Shown: in pieces, positions 9,121 to 18,820 of the stretch
Layout of the letters: each line of letters starts with the position of its first letter
Numbering within the stretch: the first letter of the stretch is position 1
NCBI GenBank assembly: GCA_016199675.1
Contig: JACQGE010000095.1
Coordinates: forward strand, 1-50,452
Direction: 5' to 3'
Source of the DNA: Acidobacteriota bacterium
Lineage (GTDB): Bacteria > Acidobacteriota > Terriglobia > 2-12-FULL-54-10
Length of the DNA stretch: 50,452 nt
The notes under the pieces: model-generated
Seen by the model: only the letters and a program-made list of their open reading frames with translations
Database searches by the model: none
Told to the model about the DNA's origin: nothing
Program-made: the position numbers and the translations under genes

Positions 9121-10797
9121 GACGAGAGCGCGAATCGCCGCATGGTTTCGATACAGGCGCTTCGGTTTGAAATTGCCTTCCTCGGCTACTTGGCAGAGGC
9201 GCATCCAAATTTCATCGATCTCGGCGATGTCAATACTATGCGTAGCCAAGTCAAGGATGTTCTGCGGGTGGGATTCCCCAAGTTTCCTAGTAGCCCACAC
9301 GTATGCAAATAGCCACCGATAATTTGCCGGGAACTTGACTCCTCCTTGTCGCCCCCACACGACTCGACGGTCTGTCAGGAGGTGCTCAACTTGCTTGACG
9401 ATGTCCAATACGACAGGATAAATTCGTATGTCGAGACATGGATTGAATATTTCCTTATACTGACTGTCGATTCGCATAAACTTAATTTTAAGTCTTGAGG
9501 CTTTCGCGGGATCTTTTAAAACGAGTGCGAGAATGCAACTCGCTAGATATGCAGGAGATACGATCCGTTGAATGGGTCTACCTTGATTCCTGTGGTAGTT
9601 CTTCCTCCGATCATAAAACCAGTTGTGCTCCAACAATATGTCTTCGATGTCTCTCTGAATTTTTTCTGTGGCACGCAGAGACGGTAGCTCAACGGCTGTT
9701 TGATAATTAGTTGCCTTGATAATCCTATCTCTGATTTCTGCATTTTGAGTGACGATGATTTTCACCAGAACAGCACGATCATCATCCCTATCTCTGCACT
9801 GAAAATGCTCAAATATGGTCTCTGTAGTCTGGAGTCCATTTACGATCTGAATGTTTTCGAGATTGATCTCTTTGCCTGCTACATTAGCAGCAGTAGAGAT
9901 TATCGTGACCCCATTATTCAGCCACCAGAAATCGCACTGATCGATCCTGCTTGGTGCCTGAAGCGTTGCAGAAATATCCTCGTTCACTGGCACACGTCCA
10001 AGAAAATCACGGACGTTTGATTCAAAAAGATAGCGTCGCAGCTCTCCCTCTTCATCAGTGATGAATTTGTAGTAGTCCGAAAGTCTACATAGCACCACAT
10101 AATTGGACTTTGCACGAGATAACGTGTTTTCGATAAAGGTCAGTCCAAGTGTTGAGGAACGCTGTTTGCGTGTCAACTGAAGGAGTTCTGAGGCACCGTA
10201 GAAATCGAAACGGGTGCTGCAGTCGCTAAACAGTTCGGACATTCGAGATTCAAAAAGACATGCCCGACCTCGAATATTCTCAGCTATGTCAGTAGTGTCA
10301 CCCCTAGAAGCATAGATGAACCTGACATGCAGCGACGGTTGCCGCGCAGCCAACTCTTTGAATGTCTCGCAGAAGAGTTCTCTTTGTTCAAGCAAGTTTT
10401 CATTGTATTTTGACTCGAATGAACTGCTACTTCTCGACAGGTCGAACAACTCAGGAACTGACGCTAGGAGGTTGTTCAGGGGAGCCTGCCGAAATGTTGC
10501 CTCATGCTTGCAAGTTATTACCACAATTTCGATCTCGGGTCGTTTTCGCACATCGTTACTATTCGGGGATTCCGTTATGGGGAGACCATCCAGGAAAATG
10601 AAAAATGCGTCAACACCTCCGTCGTCACCTCCATCCACCCAACCTTGTTCAATTTCCTCGTATGAGAGGTCATGGTCCTTAAGAATATTTTCGAATGCGA
10701 AAACGTCGAACAACTCCCCGAGGTCGCTCAGGTCCGGGTAGTCCGCGAGTTTCTTCTGCAATAGGGCGTCTAGCAGAACCAGATCATTTTTCGCCAT
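9115..10797 (-). CDS. AIPR-family protein (abortive infection phage resistance protein)
   Basis: NNGVTIISTAANV, IQIVNGLQTTETIF, IKATNYQTAVELPSLRATEKIQRDIE motifs; N-terminal GGDDGGVDAFF...VVITCKHE. Confidence 0.85.
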   Translation of the reverse strand: MAKNDLVLLDALLQKKLADYPDLSDLGELFDVFAFENILKDHDLSYEEIEQGWVDGGDDGGVDAFFIFLDGLPITESPNSNDVRKRPEIEIVVITCKHEATFRQAPLNNLLASVPELFDLSRSSSSFESKYNENLLEQRELFCETFKELAARQPSLHVRFIYASRGDTTDIAENIRGRACLFESRMSELFSDCSTRFDFYGASELLQLTRKQRSSTLGLTFIENTLSRAKSNYVVLCRLSDYYKFITDEEGELRRYLFESNVRDFLGRVPVNEDISATLQAPSRIDQCDFWWLNNGVTIISTAANVAGKEINLENIQIVNGLQTTETIFEHFQCRDRDDDRAVLVKIIVTQNAEIRDRIIKATNYQTAVELPSLRATEKIQRDIEDILLEHNWFYDRRKNYHRNQGRPIQRIVSPAYLASCILALVLKDPAKASRLKIKFMRIDSQYKEIFNPCLDIRIYPVVLDIVKQVEHLLTDRRVVWGRQGGVKFPANYRWLFAYVWATRKLGESHPQNILDLATHSIDIAEIDEIWMRLCQVAEEGNFKPKRLYRNHAAIRALVG

Positions 10798-11026
10798 CTG
10801 CTTGCTCTTTGTTTAGGGTGGTCTGGATAAACCCACAGCCGGTGTCAACCTAATACGACTGTAGGGGCACAATTATACCGGATCGGGGCACGTCTGGGCA
10901 GTTGATTGTGAAGACGGTAGGGGCAACTGCCACCACAACGGGAGAAGGCGATCCGCAGAAGACGCAGATGAAAGGGGCAAGTGCAGCAGGGTAGCCCCGG
11001 CACGGTTTGTGGGCCGTGGGGCTTCC

Positions 11027-11227
11027 CTATCGTGCGATCTGGAACTCCATTTTCTGCGCTTCGGTTACGCGTCTGGAGGCGTCCAGGATTTCCATGGACA
11101 CCAGGTCACCCCTCTCGTCGTAATCCAGGATCACCCCCGGCTTATCTTCATCGCTTTCGACAACCTGGGAGTTTTCTTTCAGGATGAAACTCAGGGTATC
11201 GGTTTTCGGATCATAGCTGGCTTTCAT
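11027..11227 (-). CDS. DUF2283 family protein
   Basis: MKASYDPKTDTLSFILKE..., GVILDYDERGDLVSMEILDAS. Confidence 0.8.
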   Translation of the reverse strand: MKASYDPKTDTLSFILKENSQVVESDEDKPGVILDYDERGDLVSMEILDASRRVTEAQKMEFQIAR

Positions 11228-11508
11228 TGCTTTTCCTTCCAGTATTTGGAAACCTTGCTGGTGCGGTAGGCGGAGACGACTTCCGCCGGGTCGCGGTTCA
11301 CATCCACAAAAACGCGGACCAAGAAAGTTTTCCCTTCCTCCATGACAACTCTCGATTGCAATACCATACGGCCGGGCCGAATCTGTAACTCTTGCTCCGG
11401 TTCGGCGAGAACAGAACGCACTAGCTGCTCGGTCAAACGCCGACGGCTCATTTCAAAGAGGGCGTGTTCTGTGAAGACGTAGTTTCGAGCAGGGGCAGGA
11501 ATCGCCAC
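11224..11508 (-). CDS. DUF4258 family protein
   Basis: YVFTEHALFEMSRRRLTEQLVRSVL; 4-bp overlap with DUF2283 gene. Confidence 0.75.
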   Translation of the reverse strand: MAIPAPARNYVFTEHALFEMSRRRLTEQLVRSVLAEPEQELQIRPGRMVLQSRVVMEEGKTFLVRVFVDVNRDPAEVVSAYRTSKVSKYWKEKQ

Positions 11509-11603
11509 CTCCTTTCACTTCGTCAGACACAATAGCATAGCATCCGGGACTCGGGACTAGCCATTGGAAGCCTTGGCGTACTCATACTCCACAATAACCA
11601 AAA

Positions 11604-11634
11604 ACCCACGGCACAGAGTGTGCCTTGGCCACCA
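11604..11634. repeat. Palindromic intergenic repeat (CCCACGGCAC..GTGCC.TGG family)
   Basis: acccacggcacagagtgtgccttggccacc. Confidence 0.6.
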
Positions 11635-11649
11635 CAGGCTTGTGGCCTG

Positions 11650-11700
11650 CTTGCTGATCCCTCGACTTCGTTCGGGACAGGCTCAGCGCGGCTCGGATTA
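11650..11700 (-). repeat. Stop-codon-abutting repeat, copy A
   Basis: Plus strand ccctcgacttcgttcgggacaggctcagcgcggctcggatta; terminal tta is the TAA stop of the adjacent minus-strand gene. Confidence 0.75.
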
Positions 11701-12465
11701 TTTATACGCGGCACAGACGACGCGCTTGCCGCGGGCGTGTTGCTCATAAGCGCCGGGCGGGGGCGTTACGATTTCCGCACGGCGGAAGCCGGCTTGCTTC
11801 AGCAAGAACATGAGCGCCTTCGGGGATGGGCACAGGGCTACGGGCGTGCTCCCCGTCTCCGCGTTGTCGGCATAAAATTCCCCGGACTCATCAATCACCG
11901 CCATTACGCCCTGATAGGGCCGGGTCCATTGCCGGGAACCCCATTCGGTCGCGCCTTCCACCTCCTGGATTACCTGCGTCTCCACGATGCAAAGCTCTTT
12001 GGTGATCCGGCTGAGGTTGCGCAGGCAGAGGATAGGGTTTTCCAGGTGATAAAGCACGCCGAGAAACAGAGTCAGTTCATGCTGTCCCACTTCCTCCGGG
12101 CTTAAATGCTCGCAGTTGCCCTGCTGGAAGCGGACTTGGGACAGCCCGAGCACACCGGCCACGAACCGCGCCTTGCGCAAACTGGACTCGCGCACGTCCA
12201 GCCCCACCACTTCGCGGATACCCTTCTTCGCCATTGCAATGGAGTAGAACCCTTCATGGCAACCCACATCCAGGCAACTGATCTCTTTCAGCCGCGAGCT
12301 GAAATGACTTTCGACCACATCTTCCACCATTTTCAGGCGCGTCTCAAAGATGCCGATAACTTCCGGGGGAACTTGCGACTCGGTTCGAAGGCCATTGCCG
12401 AAATCGAAGGGATAAAACCAGGGGGCCAGATCTGCAATCTGCTGCTGGATTTGCTGGGAGTTCAT
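11698..12465 (-). CDS. Class I SAM-dependent methyltransferase
   Basis: CLDVGCHEGFYSIAMAKKGIREVVGLDVRESSLRKARFV motif I region. Confidence 0.85.
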   Translation of the reverse strand: MNSQQIQQQIADLAPWFYPFDFGNGLRTESQVPPEVIGIFETRLKMVEDVVESHFSSRLKEISCLDVGCHEGFYSIAMAKKGIREVVGLDVRESSLRKARFVAGVLGLSQVRFQQGNCEHLSPEEVGQHELTLFLGVLYHLENPILCLRNLSRITKELCIVETQVIQEVEGATEWGSRQWTRPYQGVMAVIDESGEFYADNAETGSTPVALCPSPKALMFLLKQAGFRRAEIVTPPPGAYEQHARGKRVVCAAYK

Positions 12466-12472
12466 GGGAGTT

Positions 12473-12533
12473 CAGCGGCTAAAGCCGCTCTGGTTATTGC
12501 TCTTTTTGGCACGGGCAAAACCGTGCCCTGACG
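12473..12533. repeat. Two-hairpin REPIN-like composite repeat
   Basis: CAGCGGCTAAAGCCGCT ... GGCACGGGCAAAACCGTGCCCTGACG. Confidence 0.75.
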
Positions 12534-12718
12534 ACATGTTGAAGCAGGTCTTGGAAATAGCTTCACAGTCATGTCTATATTCCATATTCGGGTCTCGCTT
12601 TGCGACAACACGTTGCGGAAGCGTTATGGTAGCATAGTCATAGAAGCAGCAACAGATTGGCTGCTGGTAGCATCTAATAAGCAAGTGCCGAGAGGTGTTT
12701 TGAGGAGGAATTTGAGAG

Positions 12719-13411
12719 ATGTTATTTGATCCGATTTATTTGCTGTTTATCGCGCCAGGATTTGCGTTGTCCCTATGGGCTTCGATGCGCGTGAAGAGCG
12801 CGTTCAATAAATACTCCAAGGTGCGGTCGGCGCGGGGGTTGACCGGGGCGGAGGCCGCCGAAGAGATGCTACGGTTCGCCGGGATTAGCGACGTGAAGAT
12901 CGTCCGCCACCATGGGATGCTGACAGACCATTACAATCCGACCAATAAGACCCTGGCCCTTTCGGAACAGGTTTATGATTCGACTTCCCTTGCCGCCGTC
13001 GGAGTGGCCACCCACGAAGCGGGGCATGCCATCCAGCACGCCCGCAACTACGCTCCCTTGTGGATTCGCTCCGCGTTGGTCCCCACGGCGAGCATCGGCT
13101 CGTCGCTTGGCTATATGGTGATGCTCTTTGGGCTGTTCATGGCTTCAACGAATATGGTGCTGGCAGGGGCCATCATGTTTTCTGCCGTCCTACTTTTCCA
13201 AATTGTCACGCTGCCGGTGGAATTCAACGCCTCCAGTCGCGCCAAGGTTTTGGTCGTCGAGAATGGGATTGTGACCGCCCAGGAGCGCCAAGGGATTGAC
13301 AAGGTTTTGAATGCCGCCGCCATGACCTATGTGGCAGCCGCTGTCAGCACGCTGCTGACTTTGCTCTATTTCCTCATGAGGTCGGGCCTGCTCGGGGGCC
13401 GAAGAGACTAA
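12719..13411 (+). CDS. Zinc metallopeptidase, YugP family
   Basis: GVATHEAGHAIQHARNY HExxH-type motif, membrane helices, typical length. Confidence 0.88.
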   Translation: MLFDPIYLLFIAPGFALSLWASMRVKSAFNKYSKVRSARGLTGAEAAEEMLRFAGISDVKIVRHHGMLTDHYNPTNKTLALSEQVYDSTSLAAVGVATHEAGHAIQHARNYAPLWIRSALVPTASIGSSLGYMVMLFGLFMASTNMVLAGAIMFSAVLLFQIVTLPVEFNASSRAKVLVVENGIVTAQERQGIDKVLNAAAMTYVAAAVSTLLTLLYFLMRSGLLGGRRD

Positions 13412-13448
13412 CCTCAAGCCCGTACAAGCTGTTTTAGGAGATTGGCAA

Positions 13449-13474
13449 GGCACGGTTTTAACCGTGCCTTTTTT
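13449..13474 (+). terminator. Rho-independent terminator of YugP-like gene
   Basis: GGCACGGTT-TT-AACCGTGCC followed by TTTTTT. Confidence 0.85.
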
Positions 13475-13493
13475 CTGCCGAGATAAGATGGGC

Positions 13494-14567
13494 TTAGCCT
13501 TCTATCCGTGGCATCCGCACTGCCGCATTTTGAGAGGATGCAGTCTCAAATAGACGCAATTGGGCTACTGGAGCGAATTTTTCGGCAGGATCGGGGCATG
13601 CTCCTTCGGAGGAGTATCCACGCCGCGGACCGTTCAAATGATATTTGGCACGTAACCGTTCGGCCAGTTCTTGAAGTCGCTTGGCATAAGTTCCTCGGGC
13701 GTAGGCGCCGCGCGCGTACAGCCGATGATATTTTTCGACCAAGTGGGGAAACGCCTGCTCCAGAAAAGGGAAAAAGGCCCTTTGCGCCGAGGGCATCAAA
13801 AACAGCGCATTCATGGCAAAATAACAGGCCCCGGCCCGCGCTGCTGCGCGAGCCACGCCTTCTAAGTCCCTCGGGGCATCCGTTATGGCAGGCAATACCG
13901 GCATGGCGAAAATCGCCACCGAAATGCCTGCCTGAGCCAGTTCTGCCGCCGCAGCCAAGCGCAGGTCTGGCCGAGGGGCCCTCACTTCCAAGCAACGGGC
14001 CAGTTCCGGGCAAAGAGTGGTAACAGAGATGTTCACTTGCAGGTCATTGACTTTTGCTATTGCCCGCAACACATCCAGGTCCCTCCGGATTAAATCGGAT
14101 TTTGTAGTAATGGAAAGCTGCAAACCTCGGAATGCCTGCAGGGTTTCCAAGATGCTCCGTGTAGTTCGAAAAAGCCGTTCGGCAGGCTGGTAGGGGTCCG
14201 TGGCCGTTCCAATGGCGATGGCTCCCTGAGGATTTTTGCGGAGTTCCCGCAGAAGAATCTCTCCGGCGTGTTCCTTGCTGTAGATTTTTTCCTCAAAAGC
14301 TGCCGAATCTTCCAATCCCAAATATTCATGGGTATAGCGCGCATAGCAATATTTGCATCCAAATTCGCATCCACGATAGGGATTGATGGTCCAAGTGAAA
14401 GGAACTCTTTCGCTGGCGCAGCGGTTCAGGATCGTCTGCGCCCTCAAGCCGAAATATTCGACTTGGTGTTTGCGGACCAAGCTGGGACTTTCGGCTGCTT
14501 TTTTTGCCAGACCGATCAGAGGTGTGGCCGGCGAAGTTTCCGGATGTGAAGCGGGGAAGAGTTGCAT
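13494..14567 (-). CDS. PA0069/SplB-like radical SAM protein
   Basis: INPYRGCEFGCKYCYARYTHEYLG (CxxxCxxC), GTATDPYQPAE. Confidence 0.85.
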   Translation of the reverse strand: MQLFPASHPETSPATPLIGLAKKAAESPSLVRKHQVEYFGLRAQTILNRCASERVPFTWTINPYRGCEFGCKYCYARYTHEYLGLEDSAAFEEKIYSKEHAGEILLRELRKNPQGAIAIGTATDPYQPAERLFRTTRSILETLQAFRGLQLSITTKSDLIRRDLDVLRAIAKVNDLQVNISVTTLCPELARCLEVRAPRPDLRLAAAAELAQAGISVAIFAMPVLPAITDAPRDLEGVARAAARAGACYFAMNALFLMPSAQRAFFPFLEQAFPHLVEKYHRLYARGAYARGTYAKRLQELAERLRAKYHLNGPRRGYSSEGACPDPAEKFAPVAQLRLFETASSQNAAVRMPRIEG

Positions 14568-14871
14568 GCCCTATTATTCGCTTTTTATTCGCCATACGTC
14601 AAGATTGTTTTTTAGGGAGAACCGGGCTGTTGCAACGATGAAGACCGGGGCCGAATCGTGAGAACGCTTCTATAATCTCCTGTGAATCCGTCAAAGAAAA
14701 TCCCAGGTTTCACTGTTAAAAGTAAGGCCCCATTGGATTGACATCGCCGTTGAGACAGCGACATAATCAACACGGGATGACAGCTATTCGGCAAGGTGGG
14801 TCTACCATACCGCAAGGCAGAGGACAAAACAGATTCAGCGCGCTATTTTCAAGAATCCCTGCCTGGCGGAG

Positions 14872-15375
14872 ATGAGGGGATGGAAAATGAACCAGCAGCG
14901 AGTTAAAACGGCAATATTGGGGTTGTTCCTGATCCTGTGGATTTCTGCCACTGGCGCTCCTTTTGCAGAGGCTCAAGAAAAAGGCGCTACGCTCTATCAA
15001 CGCTTGGGCGGGTACGACGCGATAGCCGCTCTAGTAGATGATTTTGTGGGCCGGTTAGCCGCCGACCCCCAGTTTGCCCGTTTTTTCCAAGGATCGAGCA
15101 AAGATTCCAGAAAGCGCCGCCGACAACTACTGGTGGAGCAACTCTGCGAAGCGGCTGGCGGGCCGTGCTACTATACCGGCCGCAGCATGAAAGCCGCTCA
15201 CGAAGGGCTGGGGATTAGTGAACGAAACTGGGACCTCATGCTAAAACATCTCACAGAATCTTTCGACAAATTTCATATCCGCCCGGACGAGAGAAAAGCC
15301 GTGCTCGATATTGTCGCTGGAACCCGAGGAGATATTGTAGAATCCAGCGACAAGGCCGAAGGCGGCACGATCTAA
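14872..15375 (+). CDS. Group 1 truncated haemoglobin with N-terminal signal-like segment
   Basis: TLYQRLGGYDAIAALVDDFVGRLAADPQFARFF, CEAAGGPCYYTGRSMKAAHEGLGISERNWD; N-term KTAILGLFLILWISATGAPFAEAQ; ATG may be 14887. Confidence 0.85.
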   Translation: MRGWKMNQQRVKTAILGLFLILWISATGAPFAEAQEKGATLYQRLGGYDAIAALVDDFVGRLAADPQFARFFQGSSKDSRKRRRQLLVEQLCEAAGGPCYYTGRSMKAAHEGLGISERNWDLMLKHLTESFDKFHIRPDERKAVLDIVAGTRGDIVESSDKAEGGTI

Positions 15376-15508
15376 CGAACGACGCTTTGCTTGTTTTGAA
15401 GGAAGCCGTTTCTTGAGAACTGAAGAGTGGGAGAGACTGAAAAGAGATTTGATTCAGGCAACATTTGAAGCCAGCAAATTCATCCTCATCATTAGGGAGA
15501 GCTAAACA

Positions 15509-17629
15509 ATGGTTGGAGTACCCTCTGCAGTTGCCCAGCAAAAATACGGGGGTTTGGATCGTCAACGCCTGGCTTGGGTCTACCGGATCATGTATCTTTC
15601 GCGCCGGATGGATGAAAAAGAAATCCAACTGCACCGGCAGGGGCACACTTTTTTTGAAATTAGCGCCGCGGGGCATGAGGCATTGCAAACGGCGGCTGCG
15701 ATGGCTTTGCAGCCCGGGTACGATTGGTTCTTCCCTTATTATCGCGGTCGAGCCCTGGCTCTGGCCCTAGGGGTAACCCCGCTGGAACTTCTGCTAGAGG
15801 CTGTGGGATCAGCCGATGCGCCTTTCAGCGGGGGGCGTCAAATGCCTTCCCACTGGGGCAGCAAGGCGCTGAACATCGTCTCGCAGTCCAGCCCCACCGG
15901 AACCCAATGGCTTCAGGCTGTGGGCTGCGCCGAAGCCGGTGTATATTACAAGGAATCACCGGGCGCTCAGCCATGGGACGGATCCTTTGAAAAAGATGAA
16001 GTTGTCTGCGTGACGGGTGGAGATGGTAGCACCAGCGAAGGGGAGTTCTACGAATCGCTCAATACCGCCTGCACGGCTCGTCTGCCTGTGCTTTATTTGA
16101 TCGAGGACAATGGATATGCCATCTCTGTGCCGGTAGAACGTCAAACCCCAGGAGGCAATATTTCTCACCTGCTTTCTGGGTTTCCCAACTTGCTCCGCGA
16201 GGAGGTGGATGGAACCGACCTTCTGGCGAGTCTGGATACACTGCGCCGGGCAGTAGCGTATTGCCGGGAGAGGCAGGGGCCAGCCCTGGTACATGGCCAC
16301 GTCGTCCGCCTTCACTCCCACTCTCTTTCTGACGATCAGAAACTATATAAGACGTCAGAGGAACTCGCCGCTGAGGCGCAGCACGATCCGGTTCACCGGT
16401 TTGCGGACTTCCTGCAGCGCGAAGGTCTTCTGGGTGAGCAAGAGCGCCAGAAGTTGGAGCAAGAAGTGGAACAGGAACTGGAAGAGGCAATGAGCCACGC
16501 TCTTAAGGCTCCGGCTGCGGAAGGCCGCTCGGCCCCCCTCCACGTTTACTCCGAGACTGCGGACCCTGCCTCCTCCATTTTTGCGGCTCCTGCAAGACTC
16601 TCCGGGGAACCCGCCACCATGGCGGAGCTTTTGAATGCTTGTCTGCGGGACGAAATGCGGCGGGATCCGCGCGTGGTAGTGTTTGGTCAGGACGTGGCCG
16701 ACACCAGCCACGAAGAAAATCTGCCGAAAGTGAAAGGCAAAGGCGGCGTCTTTAAGGTGACGCACGATCTGCAACGGGAATTTGGCAGTCGCCGGGTCTT
16801 CAATGCTCCGATTGCCGAAGCCAACATCGTGGGCCGCGCCATTGGTTACGCTCTGCGAGGCCTAAAACCGGTGGTGGAAATCCAGTTTTTTGACTACATC
16901 TGGCCGGCGATGATGCAGATTCGGGATGAGCTGGCCGTGATCCGCTGGCGCTCCGTCGGAAACTTTTCGTGCCCGGTGGTGATCCGCGTCGCTTATGGTG
17001 GGTATTTGAATGGCGGCGGGATCTACCATAGCCAGTGCGGAGAAAGCATTTTCACGCACATTCCAGGCATCCGGGTGGTGCTGCCTTCCACGGCCCTGGA
17101 TGCCAACGGACTGCTCCGCACGGCGATCCGGTGTGATGATCCGGTTTTATTCTTGGAGCACAAGCACCTGTATCGCCAGCCTTATAACCGGAGTTCCTAT
17201 CCTGGCCCTGACTTTATGATTCCTTTCGGCAAAGCGCATACCGTCAGAGAAGGTAAGGACATGACGGTCATTACCTATGGCGCGGTTGTGCAAAAGGCGT
17301 TACAGGCTGCCGAGAAGCTGGCTGAAGAAGGGATGAGCGTAGAGTTGCTGGACCTGCGGTCTCTGAATCCTTACGACTGGGAGACCATCGCCGCCTCCGT
17401 TCGCAAGACCAGCCGCGTGCTGGTGGCGCATGAAGATTGCCTCTCCTGGGGATTCGGCGCCGAAATCGCCGCCCGCATTGCCGACGAACTTTTTGACTCC
17501 CTGGATGCTCCGGTCAAACGTGTCGGGGCACTCGATACCTTTGTCGGTTACCATCCGAACTTGGAAAAAGCGATTCTCCCGCAAGCCTCCGACTTAGAAA
17601 ATGCCATGCGGGCGCTGCTTTCCTGGTGA
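15509..17629 (+). CDS. Fused E1 alpha-beta subunit of branched-chain 2-oxo acid dehydrogenase type complex
   Basis: N-terminal TPP domain ([17 protein letters not shown]...[14 protein letters not shown]), C-terminal transketolase-like domain ([29 protein letters not shown]). Confidence 0.92.
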   Translation: MVGVPSAVAQQKYGGLDRQRLAWVYRIMYLSRRMDEKEIQLHRQGHTFFEISAAGHEALQTAAAMALQPGYDWFFPYYRGRALALALGVTPLELLLEAVGSADAPFSGGRQMPSHWGSKALNIVSQSSPTGTQWLQAVGCAEAGVYYKESPGAQPWDGSFEKDEVVCVTGGDGSTSEGEFYESLNTACTARLPVLYLIEDNGYAISVPVERQTPGGNISHLLSGFPNLLREEVDGTDLLASLDTLRRAVAYCRERQGPALVHGHVVRLHSHSLSDDQKLYKTSEELAAEAQHDPVHRFADFLQREGLLGEQERQKLEQEVEQELEEAMSHALKAPAAEGRSAPLHVYSETADPASSIFAAPARLSGEPATMAELLNACLRDEMRRDPRVVVFGQDVADTSHEENLPKVKGKGGVFKVTHDLQREFGSRRVFNAPIAEANIVGRAIGYALRGLKPVVEIQFFDYIWPAMMQIRDELAVIRWRSVGNFSCPVVIRVAYGGYLNGGGIYHSQCGESIFTHIPGIRVVLPSTALDANGLLRTAIRCDDPVLFLEHKHLYRQPYNRSSYPGPDFMIPFGKAHTVREGKDMTVITYGAVVQKALQAAEKLAEEGMSVELLDLRSLNPYDWETIAASVRKTSRVLVAHEDCLSWGFGAEIAARIADELFDSLDAPVKRVGALDTFVGYHPNLEKAILPQASDLENAMRALLSW

Positions 17630-17707
17630 GCTTGCTGCCTATCTTGTGCACATTTATAGCTTCAAAACCTTTACACAAATTTGCTCAAGGCATGCTAAGG
17701 AACAGAT

Positions 17708-17740
17708 CCACGACATAAAGAACATGCCGTGGCTACCCTG
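17708..17740. repeat. Degenerate CCACGGCAC-type intergenic repeat
   Basis: ccacgacataaagaacatgccgtggctaccctg. Confidence 0.45.
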
Positions 17741-17747
17741 CTTTTTG

Positions 17748-17800
17748 CCGCTCGCTTACCCTTCGGCAAGCTCAGGGCAGGCTCAGCGCGGCTCTGATTG
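17748..17800 (-). repeat. Stop-codon-abutting repeat, copy B
   Basis: cttcggcaagctcagggcaggctcagcgcggctctgattg; UDG ORF reads into it and stops at its internal TGA (17783). Confidence 0.75.
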
Positions 17801-18481
17801 ACAATAGGACTTCGCTTTCTTGAATATATCCAAAAACATGCGGTGGGTGAGTCTGCCGGTCTGGGTGTTTTGTCGGCTGGGATGATAGGAAGCAATCAAG
17901 GTCGGCAACGGCGGAGGAAATTTGTAAACCGCGTCGTGGCCAAAGCGGAACCGGCTGCAGGAAGCTATCTGGCCGCGTTTTCGAAGGATGGAGAGGTAGG
18001 TATCAAAAGCGATCTTCCCCAGTGCCACCACGACCCTGAGACTGCGAAGCAGATTGAGTTCGCGTTCCAAGTATTCGCGGCAGTTACGAAATTCCGATGG
18101 CAGCGGCTTGTTGCCAGGGGGCGAACAGCGAACGGAGGCCGTAACGTAAGCACCTTTCAGTCGCAATCCATCGTTGCGGGAAACCGAGTGCGGTAGGTTG
18201 GCAAAGCCGGTGCGGTAAAGAATTGCAAAGAGTAAATCGCCCGAGCTATCACCGGTGAAGACGCGCCCTGTGCGGTTGCCGCCGTGCGCCGCCGGCGCTA
18301 GTCCTAATACCAACAGCCGCGCCTTCGGATCACCAAAACCAGGAACCGGCTTTCCCCAATACTCCCAATCGCGATAAGCCCGGCGCTTCTGCTGGGCGAC
18401 CCGGCAGCGGTATTCCACGAGGCGGGGACATCGCGTGCATACGATGACTTCCTGCCGCACTTTTGACAGGCTGTCTCTCAA
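17783..18481 (-). CDS. Uracil-DNA glycosylase (family 5, UdgB-like)
   Basis: VCTRCPRLVEYR, VPGFGDPKARLLVLGLAPAAHGGNRTGRVFTGDSSGD, SYHPSRQNTQTGRLT. Confidence 0.88.
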   Translation of the reverse strand: MRDSLSKVRQEVIVCTRCPRLVEYRCRVAQQKRRAYRDWEYWGKPVPGFGDPKARLLVLGLAPAAHGGNRTGRVFTGDSSGDLLFAILYRTGFANLPHSVSRNDGLRLKGAYVTASVRCSPPGNKPLPSEFRNCREYLERELNLLRSLRVVVALGKIAFDTYLSILRKRGQIASCSRFRFGHDAVYKFPPPLPTLIASYHPSRQNTQTGRLTHRMFLDIFKKAKSYCQSEPR

Positions 18482-18593
18482 AGAATCCCTATGTCTCCCT
18501 GGGCCTGATGTATTGGATGGCTTAACACGTATGTAGTATTCCTTGTTTTCTGAACAAACGGTTTTTTCGGATACCGAGCGGCAAGAGCAAGAG

Positions 18594-18680
18594 TGCCCGG
18601 GGCCGGAATCGAACCGGCACGGGCGTTACCGCCCGAGGGATTTTAAGTCCCTTGCGTCTACCAGTTCCGCCACCCGGGCA
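18594..18680 (-). tRNA. tRNA-Leu (anticodon UAA)
   Basis: Reverse complement TGCCCGGGTGGCGGAACTGGTAGACGCAAGGGACTTAAAATCCCT...GGTTCGATTCCGGCCCCGGGCA; 7-bp acceptor stem, long variable arm, anticodon loop CTTAAAA. Confidence 0.96.
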
Positions 18681-18820
18681 TAAATAAAACTGCATGAGCA
18701 CCAGACGCCAAAAAGAGTGTATCACGAAGCTTTGGGAAGCCAGGAATGAGACGTAACAACCTGGTCCGGTGATAGCAGTTGGAGTTAAGAGAGATGGCCC
18801 CGCTAGGACGTTGCGGAAAT

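Noticed and set aside
10851-10866. taatacgactgtaggg resembles the start of a T7 promoter
   Set aside because: Only the first 10 nt match TAATACGACTCACTATAG; no phage context; likely chance.
18522-18725. 67-aa ORF on the minus strand
   Set aside because: It spans the tRNA-Leu gene; not a protein-coding gene.
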